DNA of 64,000 nt from contig NZ_FZOF01000012.1 of NCBI RefSeq assembly GCF_900188405.1, positions 124,001 through 188,000 on the forward strand, given 5' to 3'. The position numbers and the translations under genes were made by a program. This document shows positions 9,800 through 16,942 of the stretch, piece by piece (position 1 is the first letter of the stretch; every line of letters starts with the position of its first letter). Source of the DNA: Actinacidiphila glaucinigra. Its GTDB lineage: Bacteria; Actinomycetota; Actinomycetes; Streptomycetales; Streptomycetaceae. A model generated the notes under the pieces. That model ran no database searches. It saw nothing but the letters and a program-made list of their open reading frames with translations, and was not told the origin of the DNA.

Positions 9800-10309
9800 A
9801 TGACTCGGACCCTCTACCTCTTCGCCGGCGCCGCCCCGCCCGTCTTCGACGTCGCGCGGGTCATCGAGGACGCCCAGGTGCGCGGCTGGAACGTCTGCCT
9901 CGGCCTGACGCCCACCGCGGCCCGCTGGCTGGAGCCGAGTCTGGACGGACTGGCCGCGCTGACCGGCCGCCCCGTGCGCCATGAGTACCCGCTGCCGGGC
10001 CATCCCGAGGTCTGGCCCCCGGCCGACGTGATCCTGGTGGCCCCGGCGACGTTCAACACGATCAACGGATGGGCGCTGGGCCTCACGGAGACCTTCGTGA
10101 CCGGCACCCTCGCCGAGGGCATCGGCAAGCGCGTCCCGATGGTGGCGATGCCGTCCGTGAACGCCGCGCTCATGCAGCACCCGCAGTTCGAGCGCTCGCT
10201 GGAGACCCTGCGCACCGCCGGGGTCACGGTGCTGTTCGCAGACGCCGGCGCAGGGCCCGAGTACCCCTGGCAGCCGGCGCTCGCCGCGGCCGAGGCGGTC
10301 GCCGGCTGA
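9800..10309 (+). CDS. flavoprotein (phosphopantothenoylcysteine decarboxylase-like)
   Basis: A 169-residue Rossmann-like flavoprotein of the HFCD family. MTRTLYLFAGAAPPVFDV is the first strand and FMN loop, ADVILVAPATFNTINGWALGL matches the family PAxANTxxKxAxG segment, and VPMVAMPSVNAALMQHPQF corresponds to the substrate-clamp P-x-MN-x-x-M-W region in altered form. It is too short for bifunctional CoaBC and lacks the exact PAMNxxMW motif, so it is probably a flavin-dependent decarboxylase or reductase relative rather than the CoA enzyme. Confidence 0.75.
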   Translation: MTRTLYLFAGAAPPVFDVARVIEDAQVRGWNVCLGLTPTAARWLEPSLDGLAALTGRPVRHEYPLPGHPEVWPPADVILVAPATFNTINGWALGLTETFVTGTLAEGIGKRVPMVAMPSVNAALMQHPQFERSLETLRTAGVTVLFADAGAGPEYPWQPALAAAEAVAG

Positions 10310-10318
10310 CGCGCCCGG

Positions 10319-10340
10319 GCCGGGGCCGCGCGGCCCCGGC
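10319..10340 (+). terminator. GC-rich palindrome after the flavoprotein gene
   Basis: A 22-bp perfect palindrome centred on CCGCGCGG starts 10 bp after the stop codon. It has no following T-run, so its role as terminator is inferred from position and stem stability alone. Confidence 0.4.
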
Positions 10341-10365
10341 CGGCAGGCCCCCGGTCAGGGGCGCA

Positions 10366-10407
10366 CGACGAGGGGCCGGTCCGTTTTCACGGACCGGCCC
10401 CTCGTCG
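10366..10407. terminator. strong bidirectional hairpin after tRNA-His
   Basis: A 19-bp perfect stem (10366-10384 with 10389-10407) closes a TTTC loop, followed on neither side by a clear T-run. It lies 5 bp past the 3' end of tRNA-His and also between that tRNA and the convergent flavoprotein gene, so it probably ends transcription from both sides. Confidence 0.8.
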
Positions 10408-10412
10408 ATCAG

Positions 10413-10486
10413 GGTGAGTGACGGGACTCGAACCCGCGGCATCCTGGACCACAACCAGGTGCTCTACCAGCTGAGCTACACCCACC
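10413..10486 (-). tRNA. tRNA-His (GTG anticodon)
   Basis: Read on the minus strand: acceptor GGTGGGTG including the extra G-1 typical of tRNA-His, D-arm TAGCTCAGCTGGTAGAGC, anticodon stem-loop CTGGTTGTGGTCCAG with anticodon GTG, T-arm GGGTTCGAACCC and 3' acceptor CACTCACC. CCA is not encoded. The acceptor stem closes with one G-U pair. It lies downstream of orn in the same direction. Confidence 0.97.
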
Positions 10487-10576
10487 ATGTCCGGTGTTCA
10501 CTACTGCTTCCCACCGGCCGAGAAAAAGTGTACAGGGTCCGGAGGGGTGCTCGCTGCCACGTTTTCCGCGGGTCGC

Positions 10577-11188
10577 TCACTCCACCGTTTCCGCAGGCAG
10601 GACGTACTTCGCGGCGATCGAGCGCGCCGTGTCGGTGTCCGGTCCCGGCTGCGGAACGAAGACGGCCTCGCGGTAGTAGCGCAGCTCCGCGATGGACTCC
10701 CGGATGTCGGCGAGGGCGCGGTGGTTGCCGTTCTTCTCCGGGCTGGCGAAGTAGGCGCGGGGGTACCAGCGCCGGGCCAGCTCCTTGACGGAGGAGACGT
10801 CGACGATGCGGTAGTGCAGGTGCTGTTCGAGCGTGGGCATGTCCCGGGCGAGGAAGCCGCGGTCGGTCGAGACCGAGTTGCCGCACAGCGGCGCCTTGCG
10901 GGGTTCGGACACGTACTGGCGGATGTAGTCCAGGACGAGCTTCTCCGCCTCCTCCAGGGTCACGCCGCCGTCGAGCTCCTCCAGCAGGCCGGAGTTGGTG
11001 TGCATCGTGCGGACGATCTCCGGCATGCTCTCCAGGGCCTCGGCCGGTGGACGGACGACGATGTCCACCCCCTCACCGAGCACATTGAGCTCCGAGTCGG
11101 TGACGAGCGCCGCCACCTCGATCAGAGCGTCCTGGGCCAGGGAGAGCCCGGTCATCTCGCAGTCGATCCACACCATCCGGTCGTTCAT
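10577..11188 (-). CDS. orn: oligoribonuclease
   Basis: A 203-residue DEDDh 3'-5' exoribonuclease that degrades 2-5 nt RNAs and pGpG in the cytoplasm. The four motifs are visible: WIDCEMTGL (Asp, Glu), NSVSTDRGFL (Asp) and HRALADIRES (His, Asp). ATG 11188 is preferred over an in-frame GTG three codons upstream that would collide with the adpA stop. It begins 5 bp after adpA, the conserved adpA-orn pair of streptomycetes, so it can be transcribed from the adpA promoter. Confidence 0.96.
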   Translation of the reverse strand: MNDRMVWIDCEMTGLSLAQDALIEVAALVTDSELNVLGEGVDIVVRPPAEALESMPEIVRTMHTNSGLLEELDGGVTLEEAEKLVLDYIRQYVSEPRKAPLCGNSVSTDRGFLARDMPTLEQHLHYRIVDVSSVKELARRWYPRAYFASPEKNGNHRALADIRESIAELRYYREAVFVPQPGPDTDTARSIAAKYVLPAETVE

Positions 11189-11193
11189 ACGTC

Positions 11194-12714
11194 TCACCCT
11201 ACGGGGCGATCCCGTGGAGCAGGCATAGTCGCGCTGCGGCTGCGCCCGTCACGGCCGTCCCGCTCACCCCGCGGACGCCGGGAACCGTGCGGTTCACGGG
11301 GGTCGAAACGGCTGCCCGCCTGCTCCGGGATGCGCGCCGCGTAGGGCGGTTCGCCGTCGGTCTTGAGCGAAGCCGCTCCCGCACCCGCAGGTGCGCCGGA
11401 CTGGCCGGGGAGCTGCAGCACCCCGCCGTGACCGCGGTCCGCGGTGGGTGCGGGGCCCCGGCGCGGGACCGGGACGGGGCCGCCGCCCGCCTCGGCGCCG
11501 CGCGCTTCCCGGGCGGCGGCGAGCGCGTTGGGGTCCGGCTCGTCCTGCGGGCGCCGGGCCCGGTAGGCGGCGCGGTACGAGGCGGGGGAGGAGCCGAGCT
11601 GGCGGCGGAAGTGACCGCGCAGCGCGACGGGGGAGCGGAAGCCGCAGCGCGCGGCGACCTCGTCCACCGAGTAGTCGGAGGTCTCCAGCAGCCGCTGGGC
11701 CTGCAGGACGCGCTGGGTGATCAGCCACTGCAGGGGCGCGCTGCCGGTCAGCGTGCGGAAACGGCGGTCGAAGGTGCGGCGGCTCATGTAGGCGCGGGCG
11801 GCGAGGGTCTCCACGTCGAACTGCTCGTGCAGGTGCTCCAGCGCCCAGGCGACGACCTCGGCGAGCGGATCGCCGCCGATCTCCTCGGGTAAAGAACGGT
11901 CGAGGTGCCGTGGCTGGCCGCCCCAGTCGCCGCGCCGCGGCGGCACGACCAGCCGGCGGGCGAGCGCGTTGGCGGCCTCGCCGCCGTGGTCGCTCCGTAC
12001 GACGTGCAGGCACAGGTCGATGCCGGCGGCGGTGCCGGCGCTGGTGAGGACGTCGCCGTCGTCGACGAACAGCTCGCGCGGGTCGACGTGGACGGACGGG
12101 TAGCGCTTGGCGAGCGTCGGCGCGTACATCCAGTGCGTGGTGGCGGGGCGGCCGTCCAGCAGCCCCGCGGCGGCGAGCACGAAGGCGCCGGTGCACAGCC
12201 CGATGATGCGGGCGCCCTCCTCGTGGGCGCGGCGCAGCGCGTCCAGCGCCTCGGCGGGCGGCGGCTGGGAGATCGAGCGCCAGGCGGGGACGACGACCGT
12301 GCCGGCCCGCGACAGCGCCTCCAGCCCGTACGGGGCGGACAACTCCAGCCCGCCGGTGGTGCGCAGCGGGCCGTCCTCGCCGGCGCAGACCAGCAGCCGG
12401 TAGCGCGGCACGCCCGCGTCCTGGCGGTCGATGCCGAACACGGAGAGCGGGATGGAGCTCTCGAAGATGGGGCCGCCGCTGAACAGCAGTACGGCGACGA
12501 CCTCCTGACGGCGTCGCGCCGACAACTTGCGCGGCCCGCGGGCCTGCTGGGCGGTGGCGGCCGGGCCTGACGGAACGGAGGTGCTCACCGGGGCGCCGGA
12601 CGCTCCCGGGATGTGCGGGACGGCCGGCGTCCCCGTCGGTGCGGACGGTGCGGTGGACATGCCGGCGGCCGACTGGATCTCCGCCATGGTGCCGGTCCTG
12701 GACTCCTGTGTCAT
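11194..12714 (-). CDS. adpA: AraC/GlxA family master regulator AdpA
   Basis: Pleiotropic activator of morphological development and secondary metabolism. The core is nearly the known AdpA sequence: a DJ-1/PfpI-like dimerisation domain (about residues 70-250; VVAVLLFSGGPIFESSIPLS, CTGAFVLAAAGLLDGR) and an AraC helix-turn-helix domain (AYMSRRTFDRRFRTLTGS, then GFRSPVALRGHFRRQLGSSP). A TTA leucine codon at residue about 275 separates them. With ATG 12714 the protein is 506 residues, about 100 longer than AdpA of S. coelicolor or S. griseus: a 60-residue Ala/Pro/Ser N-tail and a long Arg/Pro/Gly C-tail. ATGs at 12687 and 12660 are alternatives giving a shorter N-tail. It lies 5 bp upstream of orn. 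Confidence 0.95.
   Translation of the reverse strand: MTQESRTGTMAEIQSAAGMSTAPSAPTGTPAVPHIPGASGAPVSTSVPSGPAATAQQARGPRKLSARRRQEVVAVLLFSGGPIFESSIPLSVFGIDRQDAGVPRYRLLVCAGEDGPLRTTGGLELSAPYGLEALSRAGTVVVPAWRSISQPPPAEALDALRRAHEEGARIIGLCTGAFVLAAAGLLDGRPATTHWMYAPTLAKRYPSVHVDPRELFVDDGDVLTSAGTAAGIDLCLHVVRSDHGGEAANALARRLVVPPRRGDWGGQPRHLDRSLPEEIGGDPLAEVVAWALEHLHEQFDVETLAARAYMSRRTFDRRFRTLTGSAPLQWLITQRVLQAQRLLETSDYSVDEVAARCGFRSPVALRGHFRRQLGSSPASYRAAYRARRPQDEPDPNALAAAREARGAEAGGGPVPVPRRGPAPTADRGHGGVLQLPGQSGAPAGAGAASLKTDGEPPYAARIPEQAGSRFDPREPHGSRRPRGERDGRDGRSRSATMPAPRDRPVG
11890..11892 (-). promoter_or_regulatory. TTA (bldA-dependent) codon in adpA
   Basis: The codon is TTA on the minus strand, in frame, coding Leu in DRSLPEE between the two AdpA domains. 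TTA is read only by the bldA tRNA in Streptomyces, so AdpA synthesis should depend on bldA. Its position is the same as in other AdpA proteins. Confidence 0.95.
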
Positions 12715-12815
12715 GGAGCTCAAGCCCCCCTCGGTCGTCTGGTCCTCTCGGTCCTGCACGGGTCCCCCGCCGTTGTCGCTCAAGATCGAATCTACTCGTT
12801 CCGCTGTACCCGCAG

Positions 12816-12825
12816 TGGCAAGTTC
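12816..12825 (+). promoter_or_regulatory. candidate AdpA-binding site (autoregulation)
   Basis: TGGCAAGTTC differs at one position from the AdpA consensus TGGCSNGWWY. It lies about 100 bp upstream of the chosen adpA start, overlapping a TTGCCA sequence on the minus strand that could serve as a -35 element. Autorepression of adpA is known in S. griseus; function here is inference. Confidence 0.35.
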
Positions 12826-12872
12826 ACCACCTGCCGGTATGTCGACATGACCACGTGGCGTGAAGCATTCGA

Positions 12873-12894
12873 TCACGAAGCGTTCCCTTCGTGA
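12873..12894. promoter_or_regulatory. palindrome upstream of adpA
   Basis: Inverted repeat TCACGAAG-N6-CTTCGTGA, eight perfect pairs, about 160 bp upstream of the adpA start. It looks like a dimeric repressor or activator site; no regulator is identified. Confidence 0.45.
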
Positions 12895-13428
12895 AGTGTG
12901 CCTTCCGGGAGTGGAACCGGCGCACAGCGTCCGTGCGCCCCCTCATTCCGCTTCCACCCTGGTGGCGGCGGGGGTTGTGGGACATGATCCCAAGTCCCGC
13001 CGCACAAGGGGAAGTTGGCCGAAAATGATGGGAAGTATGGTACGCACCCCTGGTCAGCGCTCCGTCGTACGCCCCCTGGGTGGCCGGGGAGCGAGTGCGC
13101 CCCCGTTGCCCCGTGCGGCCGGGAGGACGATTCCGGATATGGCCGGAGGCGGACAGCGGGAGTGGGCCGGGCGCGGGGTGACTTGTCCGATTGGCGACGG
13201 GGCGTTGCGCTCGGCCGCCGGCTCCGGCATTCTCCTGGAAACTCCGGGGTAGGGGGACGCTGTGAGAGCGCCTGCGCATCTGTGCAGGGGCCCGCACTCG
13301 CCGTACTCTGGAGTCAGCGGGAAGGGCAGCCCCTTACCGGTCGAAATCAGGCCGGTCCCGCGGCCCCCGCACTGTTGTTGTCCGCCCACTCGGCGCCCCC
13401 GGCGCCGACCTTGCCGAGAAACCGCATC

Positions 13429-13950
13429 ATGGCCGGTTACGAGCTCCCCGAGCCCGCCGACGGAAAGCCGCTCGCCGAACCGGCGGCGGTGCCGGAGGCG
13501 GACTGCGAGGCGCGCACTTCCTGTGATCCCGCCTTCCGGCACGGCGTGGTCGTCGGTTTCGACGGCTCCGTGTCGAGTGAACGGGCCCTGTCCTACGCCA
13601 TCGGCATGGCACGCCGTTCCGGTTCCGCACTGATCATCGTGCACGTCGCGAACCGGCTGCCGGCGACCGTGTGGGCGGGCTGCGAGCCGCCCGTCTTCGT
13701 CGACGTCCCCGACCACCGGACCGAGGTGCTCGGCCTGGAACTCGCCTGCGCCGACCACCTGTCGGAAGTGCCGTGGATCCTGGTCGAGCGCGGTGGCGAC
13801 ATCTGCCACGAGCTGGAGGAGGTCGGCCGGGAGTACGAGGCCGACGCCATCGTGGTGGGCGGGACGCACGGGATCATCGGCAAGATCTTCGGGTCGGTCG
13901 CCGGGCGCCTCGCCCGCCGCGCCCAGCGGCCTGTCGTGGTCATTCCATAA
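13429..13950 (+). CDS. universal stress protein (UspA family)
   Basis: A 173-residue single-domain Usp with a 35-residue acidic N-tail. HGVVVGFDGSVSSERALSYA is the first strand with the nucleotide-contacting Asp, and VVGGTHGIIGKIFGSVAGRL corresponds to the G-2x-G-9x-G(S/T) ATP loop but is two to three residues short between the glycines. ATP binding is therefore uncertain. ATG 13429 is the only good start. It ends in TAA, unusual in this GC-rich genome. It stands alone, divergent from adpA, and may be under stress or developmental control. Confidence 0.85.
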   Translation: MAGYELPEPADGKPLAEPAAVPEADCEARTSCDPAFRHGVVVGFDGSVSSERALSYAIGMARRSGSALIIVHVANRLPATVWAGCEPPVFVDVPDHRTEVLGLELACADHLSEVPWILVERGGDICHELEEVGREYEADAIVVGGTHGIIGKIFGSVAGRLARRAQRPVVVIP

Positions 13951-14057
13951 CGATTCGGTGCACGACGCCGTGAATCCGGCCTCCACGGGATTGCTTGTGC
14001 CCTTGTGAAGGGTATCTCATCTGCAGTTTCTTCCCTCGTACCCGAAGGGGGCCCGCG

Positions 14058-14654
14058 GTGGACAACGACGTCTCCACGGCACGCACGGCAGGAGCCGGCG
14101 CAACGGCTCTGGGATATCTGACACTCGGCCTGACGCTGATCGCCTACGGGCTGCTCAGCACCGGCGTATTCGACGGCACCGCGGCGGCGGACGCCGCCCG
14201 GCTCGCGCTGGTCGTCGGCGGCGTCACGCAATTCGTCGCCGGCATGTGGGAGTTCTACGGCGGCAACGGCTTCACCGGCACCGCCTTCGCCTCACTGGGC
14301 GCCTTCTGGGTGACCTGGTCGGCGGGGTCCGGTGCGGGCACGAGCAAGGAGGCCGCCGGGCTCTTCCTGCTCCTGTGGGCGCTGCTGGCGCTCAGCCTGA
14401 CGATGGCCGCCTGGCAGATGGGCGGCGTGGCGCAGGCCGTCTTCGGGCTGCTGACCGTGTCCACGGCCCTGTCCGGTGTCGCGGTACTCGCCTCCAACGG
14501 CGGCCTCGGCAAGGTGGGCGGCTGGGTCGGCCTCGCGGCCGGCGCGGTGGCCTGGTACGGCGGGACCGCACTGCTCACCAATGCCGCATGGGGCCGGCGC
14601 GCCCTCGCCGACGGCTGGCGGCTGTCCGTGCCGCACCGCGGGCACGCGGCCTGA
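14058..14654 (+). CDS. acetate/succinate permease (SatP, GPR1/FUN34/YaaH family)
   Basis: A 198-residue, six-helix membrane protein. GYLTLGLTLIAYGLLSTGVF is the first helix; GMWEFYGGNGFTGTAFASLG followed by AFWVTW is the characteristic family segment (family: GMWExxxGNTFGATAFxSYGAFW). It probably exchanges acetate or succinate with protons. GTG 14058 is chosen for AAGGGGG six bp upstream. A strong hairpin follows the stop. Confidence 0.85.
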   Translation: MDNDVSTARTAGAGATALGYLTLGLTLIAYGLLSTGVFDGTAAADAARLALVVGGVTQFVAGMWEFYGGNGFTGTAFASLGAFWVTWSAGSGAGTSKEAAGLFLLLWALLALSLTMAAWQMGGVAQAVFGLLTVSTALSGVAVLASNGGLGKVGGWVGLAAGAVAWYGGTALLTNAAWGRRALADGWRLSVPHRGHAA

Positions 14655-14674
14655 CCGACGGGGAACACGGCAGC

Positions 14675-14708
14675 GAGGCCCCCCGCGCCTTCGGGCGCGG
14701 GGGGCCTC
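14675..14708. terminator. bidirectional terminator between permease gene and glmS
   Basis: A 15-bp perfect stem (14675-14689 with 14694-14708) around a TTCG tetraloop, located between the convergent ends of the permease gene and glmS. It probably serves both. The TTCG loop adds stability. Confidence 0.85.
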
Positions 14709-14736
14709 GTCGTCGGCCCGCGGGTCCCCGGCGGGG

Positions 14737-16551
14737 CTACTCGACGGTGACGGACTTCGCCAGGTTGCGCGGCTTGTCGATGTCCCGGCCCAGCGCCAGC
14801 GCCGTGTGGTAGGCCAGCAGCTGGAGCGGGATGCCCATCAGGATCGGGTCGAGCTCGTCCTCGTTCTTCGGGACGAGGATCGTGTGGTCCGCCTTCTCCT
14901 GCTCCCGGTGCGCGACCGCCAGGATCCGGCCGCTGCGGGCCTTGATCTCCTCCATCGCGGCGCGGTTCTTCTCCAGCAGCGAGTCGTCCGGGACGATCGC
15001 GACCGTGGGCATCGCGGGCTCGATCAGGGCCAGCGGGCCGTGCTTGAGCTCGGAGGCCGGGTACGCCTCGGCGTGGATGTAGGAGATCTCCTTCAGCTTC
15101 AGGGACGCCTCCAGCGCGACCGGGTAGCCGCGCACCCGGCCGATGAACATCATCGACTTGGCCTCCGCGTAGTCGGCGGCCAGCTTCTTGATGTCCTCCT
15201 CCTGCGTGAGGATCTCCTGGATCTGCTCGGGCAGCGCACGCAGGCCCTCGATGATCCGCTTGCCGTCGGCCACCGACAGGTCGCGGATGCGGCCCAGGTG
15301 CAGGGCGAGCAGCGCGAAGGCGACGACGGTGTTGGTGAAGCACTTGGTGGAGACGACGCAGACCTCCGGGCCGGCGTGCACGTAGACGCCGCCGTCGGTC
15401 TCCCGGGCGATCGCGGAACCCACCACGTTCACCACGCCGAGGACGCGGGCGCCCTTGCGCTTGAGCTCCTGCACCGCCGCGAGCACGTCGTACGTCTCCC
15501 CGGACTGCGAGACGGCGATGTAGAGGGTGTCGGGGTCCACGACCGGGTTGCGGTAGCGGAACTCGGAGGCGGGCTCCGAGTCGGCCGGGATACGGGCCAG
15601 GCCCTCGATCAGCGAGGCGCCGATCATCCCGGCGTGGTAGGAGGTCCCGCAGCCGAGGATCTTCACGCGGCGGATGCCGCGGGCCTCGCGGGCGTCGAGG
15701 TTCAGGCCGCCCAGGTGCACGGTGGAGAACTTGTCGTCGATCCGGCCGCGCAGCACGCGGTCGACCGCCTCGGGCTGCTCGCAGATCTCCTTGTGCATGT
15801 ACGTGTCGTGGCCGCCCATGTCGTAGGAGGCGGCCTCCCACTCCACGGTCTCGGGGGTGGCGGTGGTGCGGGTGCCCGAGGTCGTGTACGTGCGGAAGTC
15901 GTCGGCCTTCAGGGTGGCCATCTCGCCGTCGTCGAGGGTGACGACCTGGCGGGTGTGCGAGATCAGCGCGGCGACGTCGGAGGCGACGAACATCTCCTTC
16001 TCACCGATGCCGAGGACCACCGGCGAGCCGTTGCGGGCCGCGACGATCCGGTCGGGGAAGTCGGCGTGCATGACGGCGATGCCGTACGTGCCCTCGACGA
16101 TCTTCAGCGCCTCACGGACCTTCTCCTCCAGGGAGACGGCCTGGGAGCGGGCGATGAGGTGGGTGATGACCTCGGAGTCGGTCTCGGAGGCGAAGACCAC
16201 GCCGTCGGCCTCCAGCTTGGCGCGCAGCTCGGAGGCGTTGTCGACGATGCCGTTGTGGACGACGGCGACCTTGCCCTCGGTGTCGAGGTGCGGGTGCGCG
16301 TTCTCGTCGCTGGGGGCGCCGTGGGTGGCCCAGCGGGTGTGGGCTATGCCGGTGGTACCGGCGAAGCGCTTGGGGACCCGAGCCTCCAGCTCGCGGACCC
16401 GGCCCTTGGCCTTGACGGCCTTGAGCCCGCCGGACTTGCCGGCGATGACGATGCCCGCGGAGTCGTAGCCGCGGTACTCCAGTCGCTGCAGGCCCTCCAG
16501 CAGCAGCGGGGCGACATCACGCTTCCCGATGTAGCCGACGATTCCACACAT
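14737..16551 (-). CDS. glmS: glutamine-fructose-6-phosphate aminotransferase (isomerising)
   Basis: A 604-residue GlmS, normal length, making glucosamine-6-phosphate for cell-wall precursors from fructose-6-phosphate and glutamine. Cys2 after the initiator Met (MCGIVGYIGKRD) is the glutaminase nucleophile. The C-terminal half has two SIS sugar-isomerase domains (GCGTSYHAG, SQSGETYDVL) and ends in KSVTVE, the conserved tail. No glmS ribozyme is visible in the 43-bp upstream gap. The small gene at 16595-16870 directly precedes it and may be co-transcribed. Confidence 0.97.
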   Translation of the reverse strand: MCGIVGYIGKRDVAPLLLEGLQRLEYRGYDSAGIVIAGKSGGLKAVKAKGRVRELEARVPKRFAGTTGIAHTRWATHGAPSDENAHPHLDTEGKVAVVHNGIVDNASELRAKLEADGVVFASETDSEVITHLIARSQAVSLEEKVREALKIVEGTYGIAVMHADFPDRIVAARNGSPVVLGIGEKEMFVASDVAALISHTRQVVTLDDGEMATLKADDFRTYTTSGTRTTATPETVEWEAASYDMGGHDTYMHKEICEQPEAVDRVLRGRIDDKFSTVHLGGLNLDAREARGIRRVKILGCGTSYHAGMIGASLIEGLARIPADSEPASEFRYRNPVVDPDTLYIAVSQSGETYDVLAAVQELKRKGARVLGVVNVVGSAIARETDGGVYVHAGPEVCVVSTKCFTNTVVAFALLALHLGRIRDLSVADGKRIIEGLRALPEQIQEILTQEEDIKKLAADYAEAKSMMFIGRVRGYPVALEASLKLKEISYIHAEAYPASELKHGPLALIEPAMPTVAIVPDDSLLEKNRAAMEEIKARSGRILAVAHREQEKADHTILVPKNEDELDPILMGIPLQLLAYHTALALGRDIDKPRNLAKSVTVE

Positions 16552-16594
16552 GTTTCCGTCCCTCCCGGTCGCTCGAGGCGGCCCGGTCTCGCTG

Positions 16595-16870
16595 TCAGCC
16601 GTAGACGATGCGGCGCAGCTGCCGCAGTGAGTACGCGGGCGGGGTGACCGCCCGGTGCGGCAGCTCGGCCGTGATCCGTTCGAAGATCTCCGCGTTCTGC
16701 AGACCCTTGGCCTGCAGCTCGCGGTGGCGGCGCCGTACGAAGTCCTCGGCTGTCTCGTCGAAGTACGCCAGGACGTCGAGGACCACCCGGGCGGCCTCAC
16801 CGCGTTGCAGCGGCGTGGTCCGCACCAGGTGGTCGACGAGATCGTCATGGGTCGTCTGGCGTTCGAGCAC
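16595..16870 (-). CDS. conserved actinobacterial small protein upstream of glmS (91 aa)
   Basis: A 91-residue protein from GTG 16870, mostly helical and charged: TTHDDLVDHLVRTTPLQRGE, then DFVRRRHRELQAKGL, ending RQLRRIVYG. I recognise it as a small protein often found beside glmS in streptomycetes but know of no function. The linked position suggests co-expression with glmS. An upstream TTG (16906) would lengthen it by 12 residues. Confidence 0.75.
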   Translation of the reverse strand: MLERQTTHDDLVDHLVRTTPLQRGEAARVVLDVLAYFDETAEDFVRRRHRELQAKGLQNAEIFERITAELPHRAVTPPAYSLRQLRRIVYG

Positions 16871-16942
16871 CGGTCGATACTGAGGGACGGAGGAGGCTGA
16901 TCGCAAGATTTCTGCCCGATTTCGGGCAGGGGGGTGCCGAAA

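Larger units (their letters stand above)
12715..13428. other. non-coding regulatory region between adpA and the universal stress gene
   Basis: About 714 bp with no convincing gene. It is less GC-rich near 12780-13050 than the surrounding coding DNA and contains several inverted repeats listed separately, plus TGGGA-N5-TCCCA at 12978-12992. A long control region is expected in front of adpA, which is subject to several developmental regulators in other species. Open frames here have poor composition and no ribosome-binding site. Confidence 0.7.

Noticed and set aside
12860..13252. 130-codon open frame upstream of adpA
   Set aside because: No ribosome-binding site, poor codon pattern, and it spans the regulatory palindromes.
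16552..16594. Possible glmS ribozyme
   Set aside because: The 43-bp gap before glmS is too short and an open gene lies immediately upstream; glmS ribozymes are characteristic of Firmicutes.
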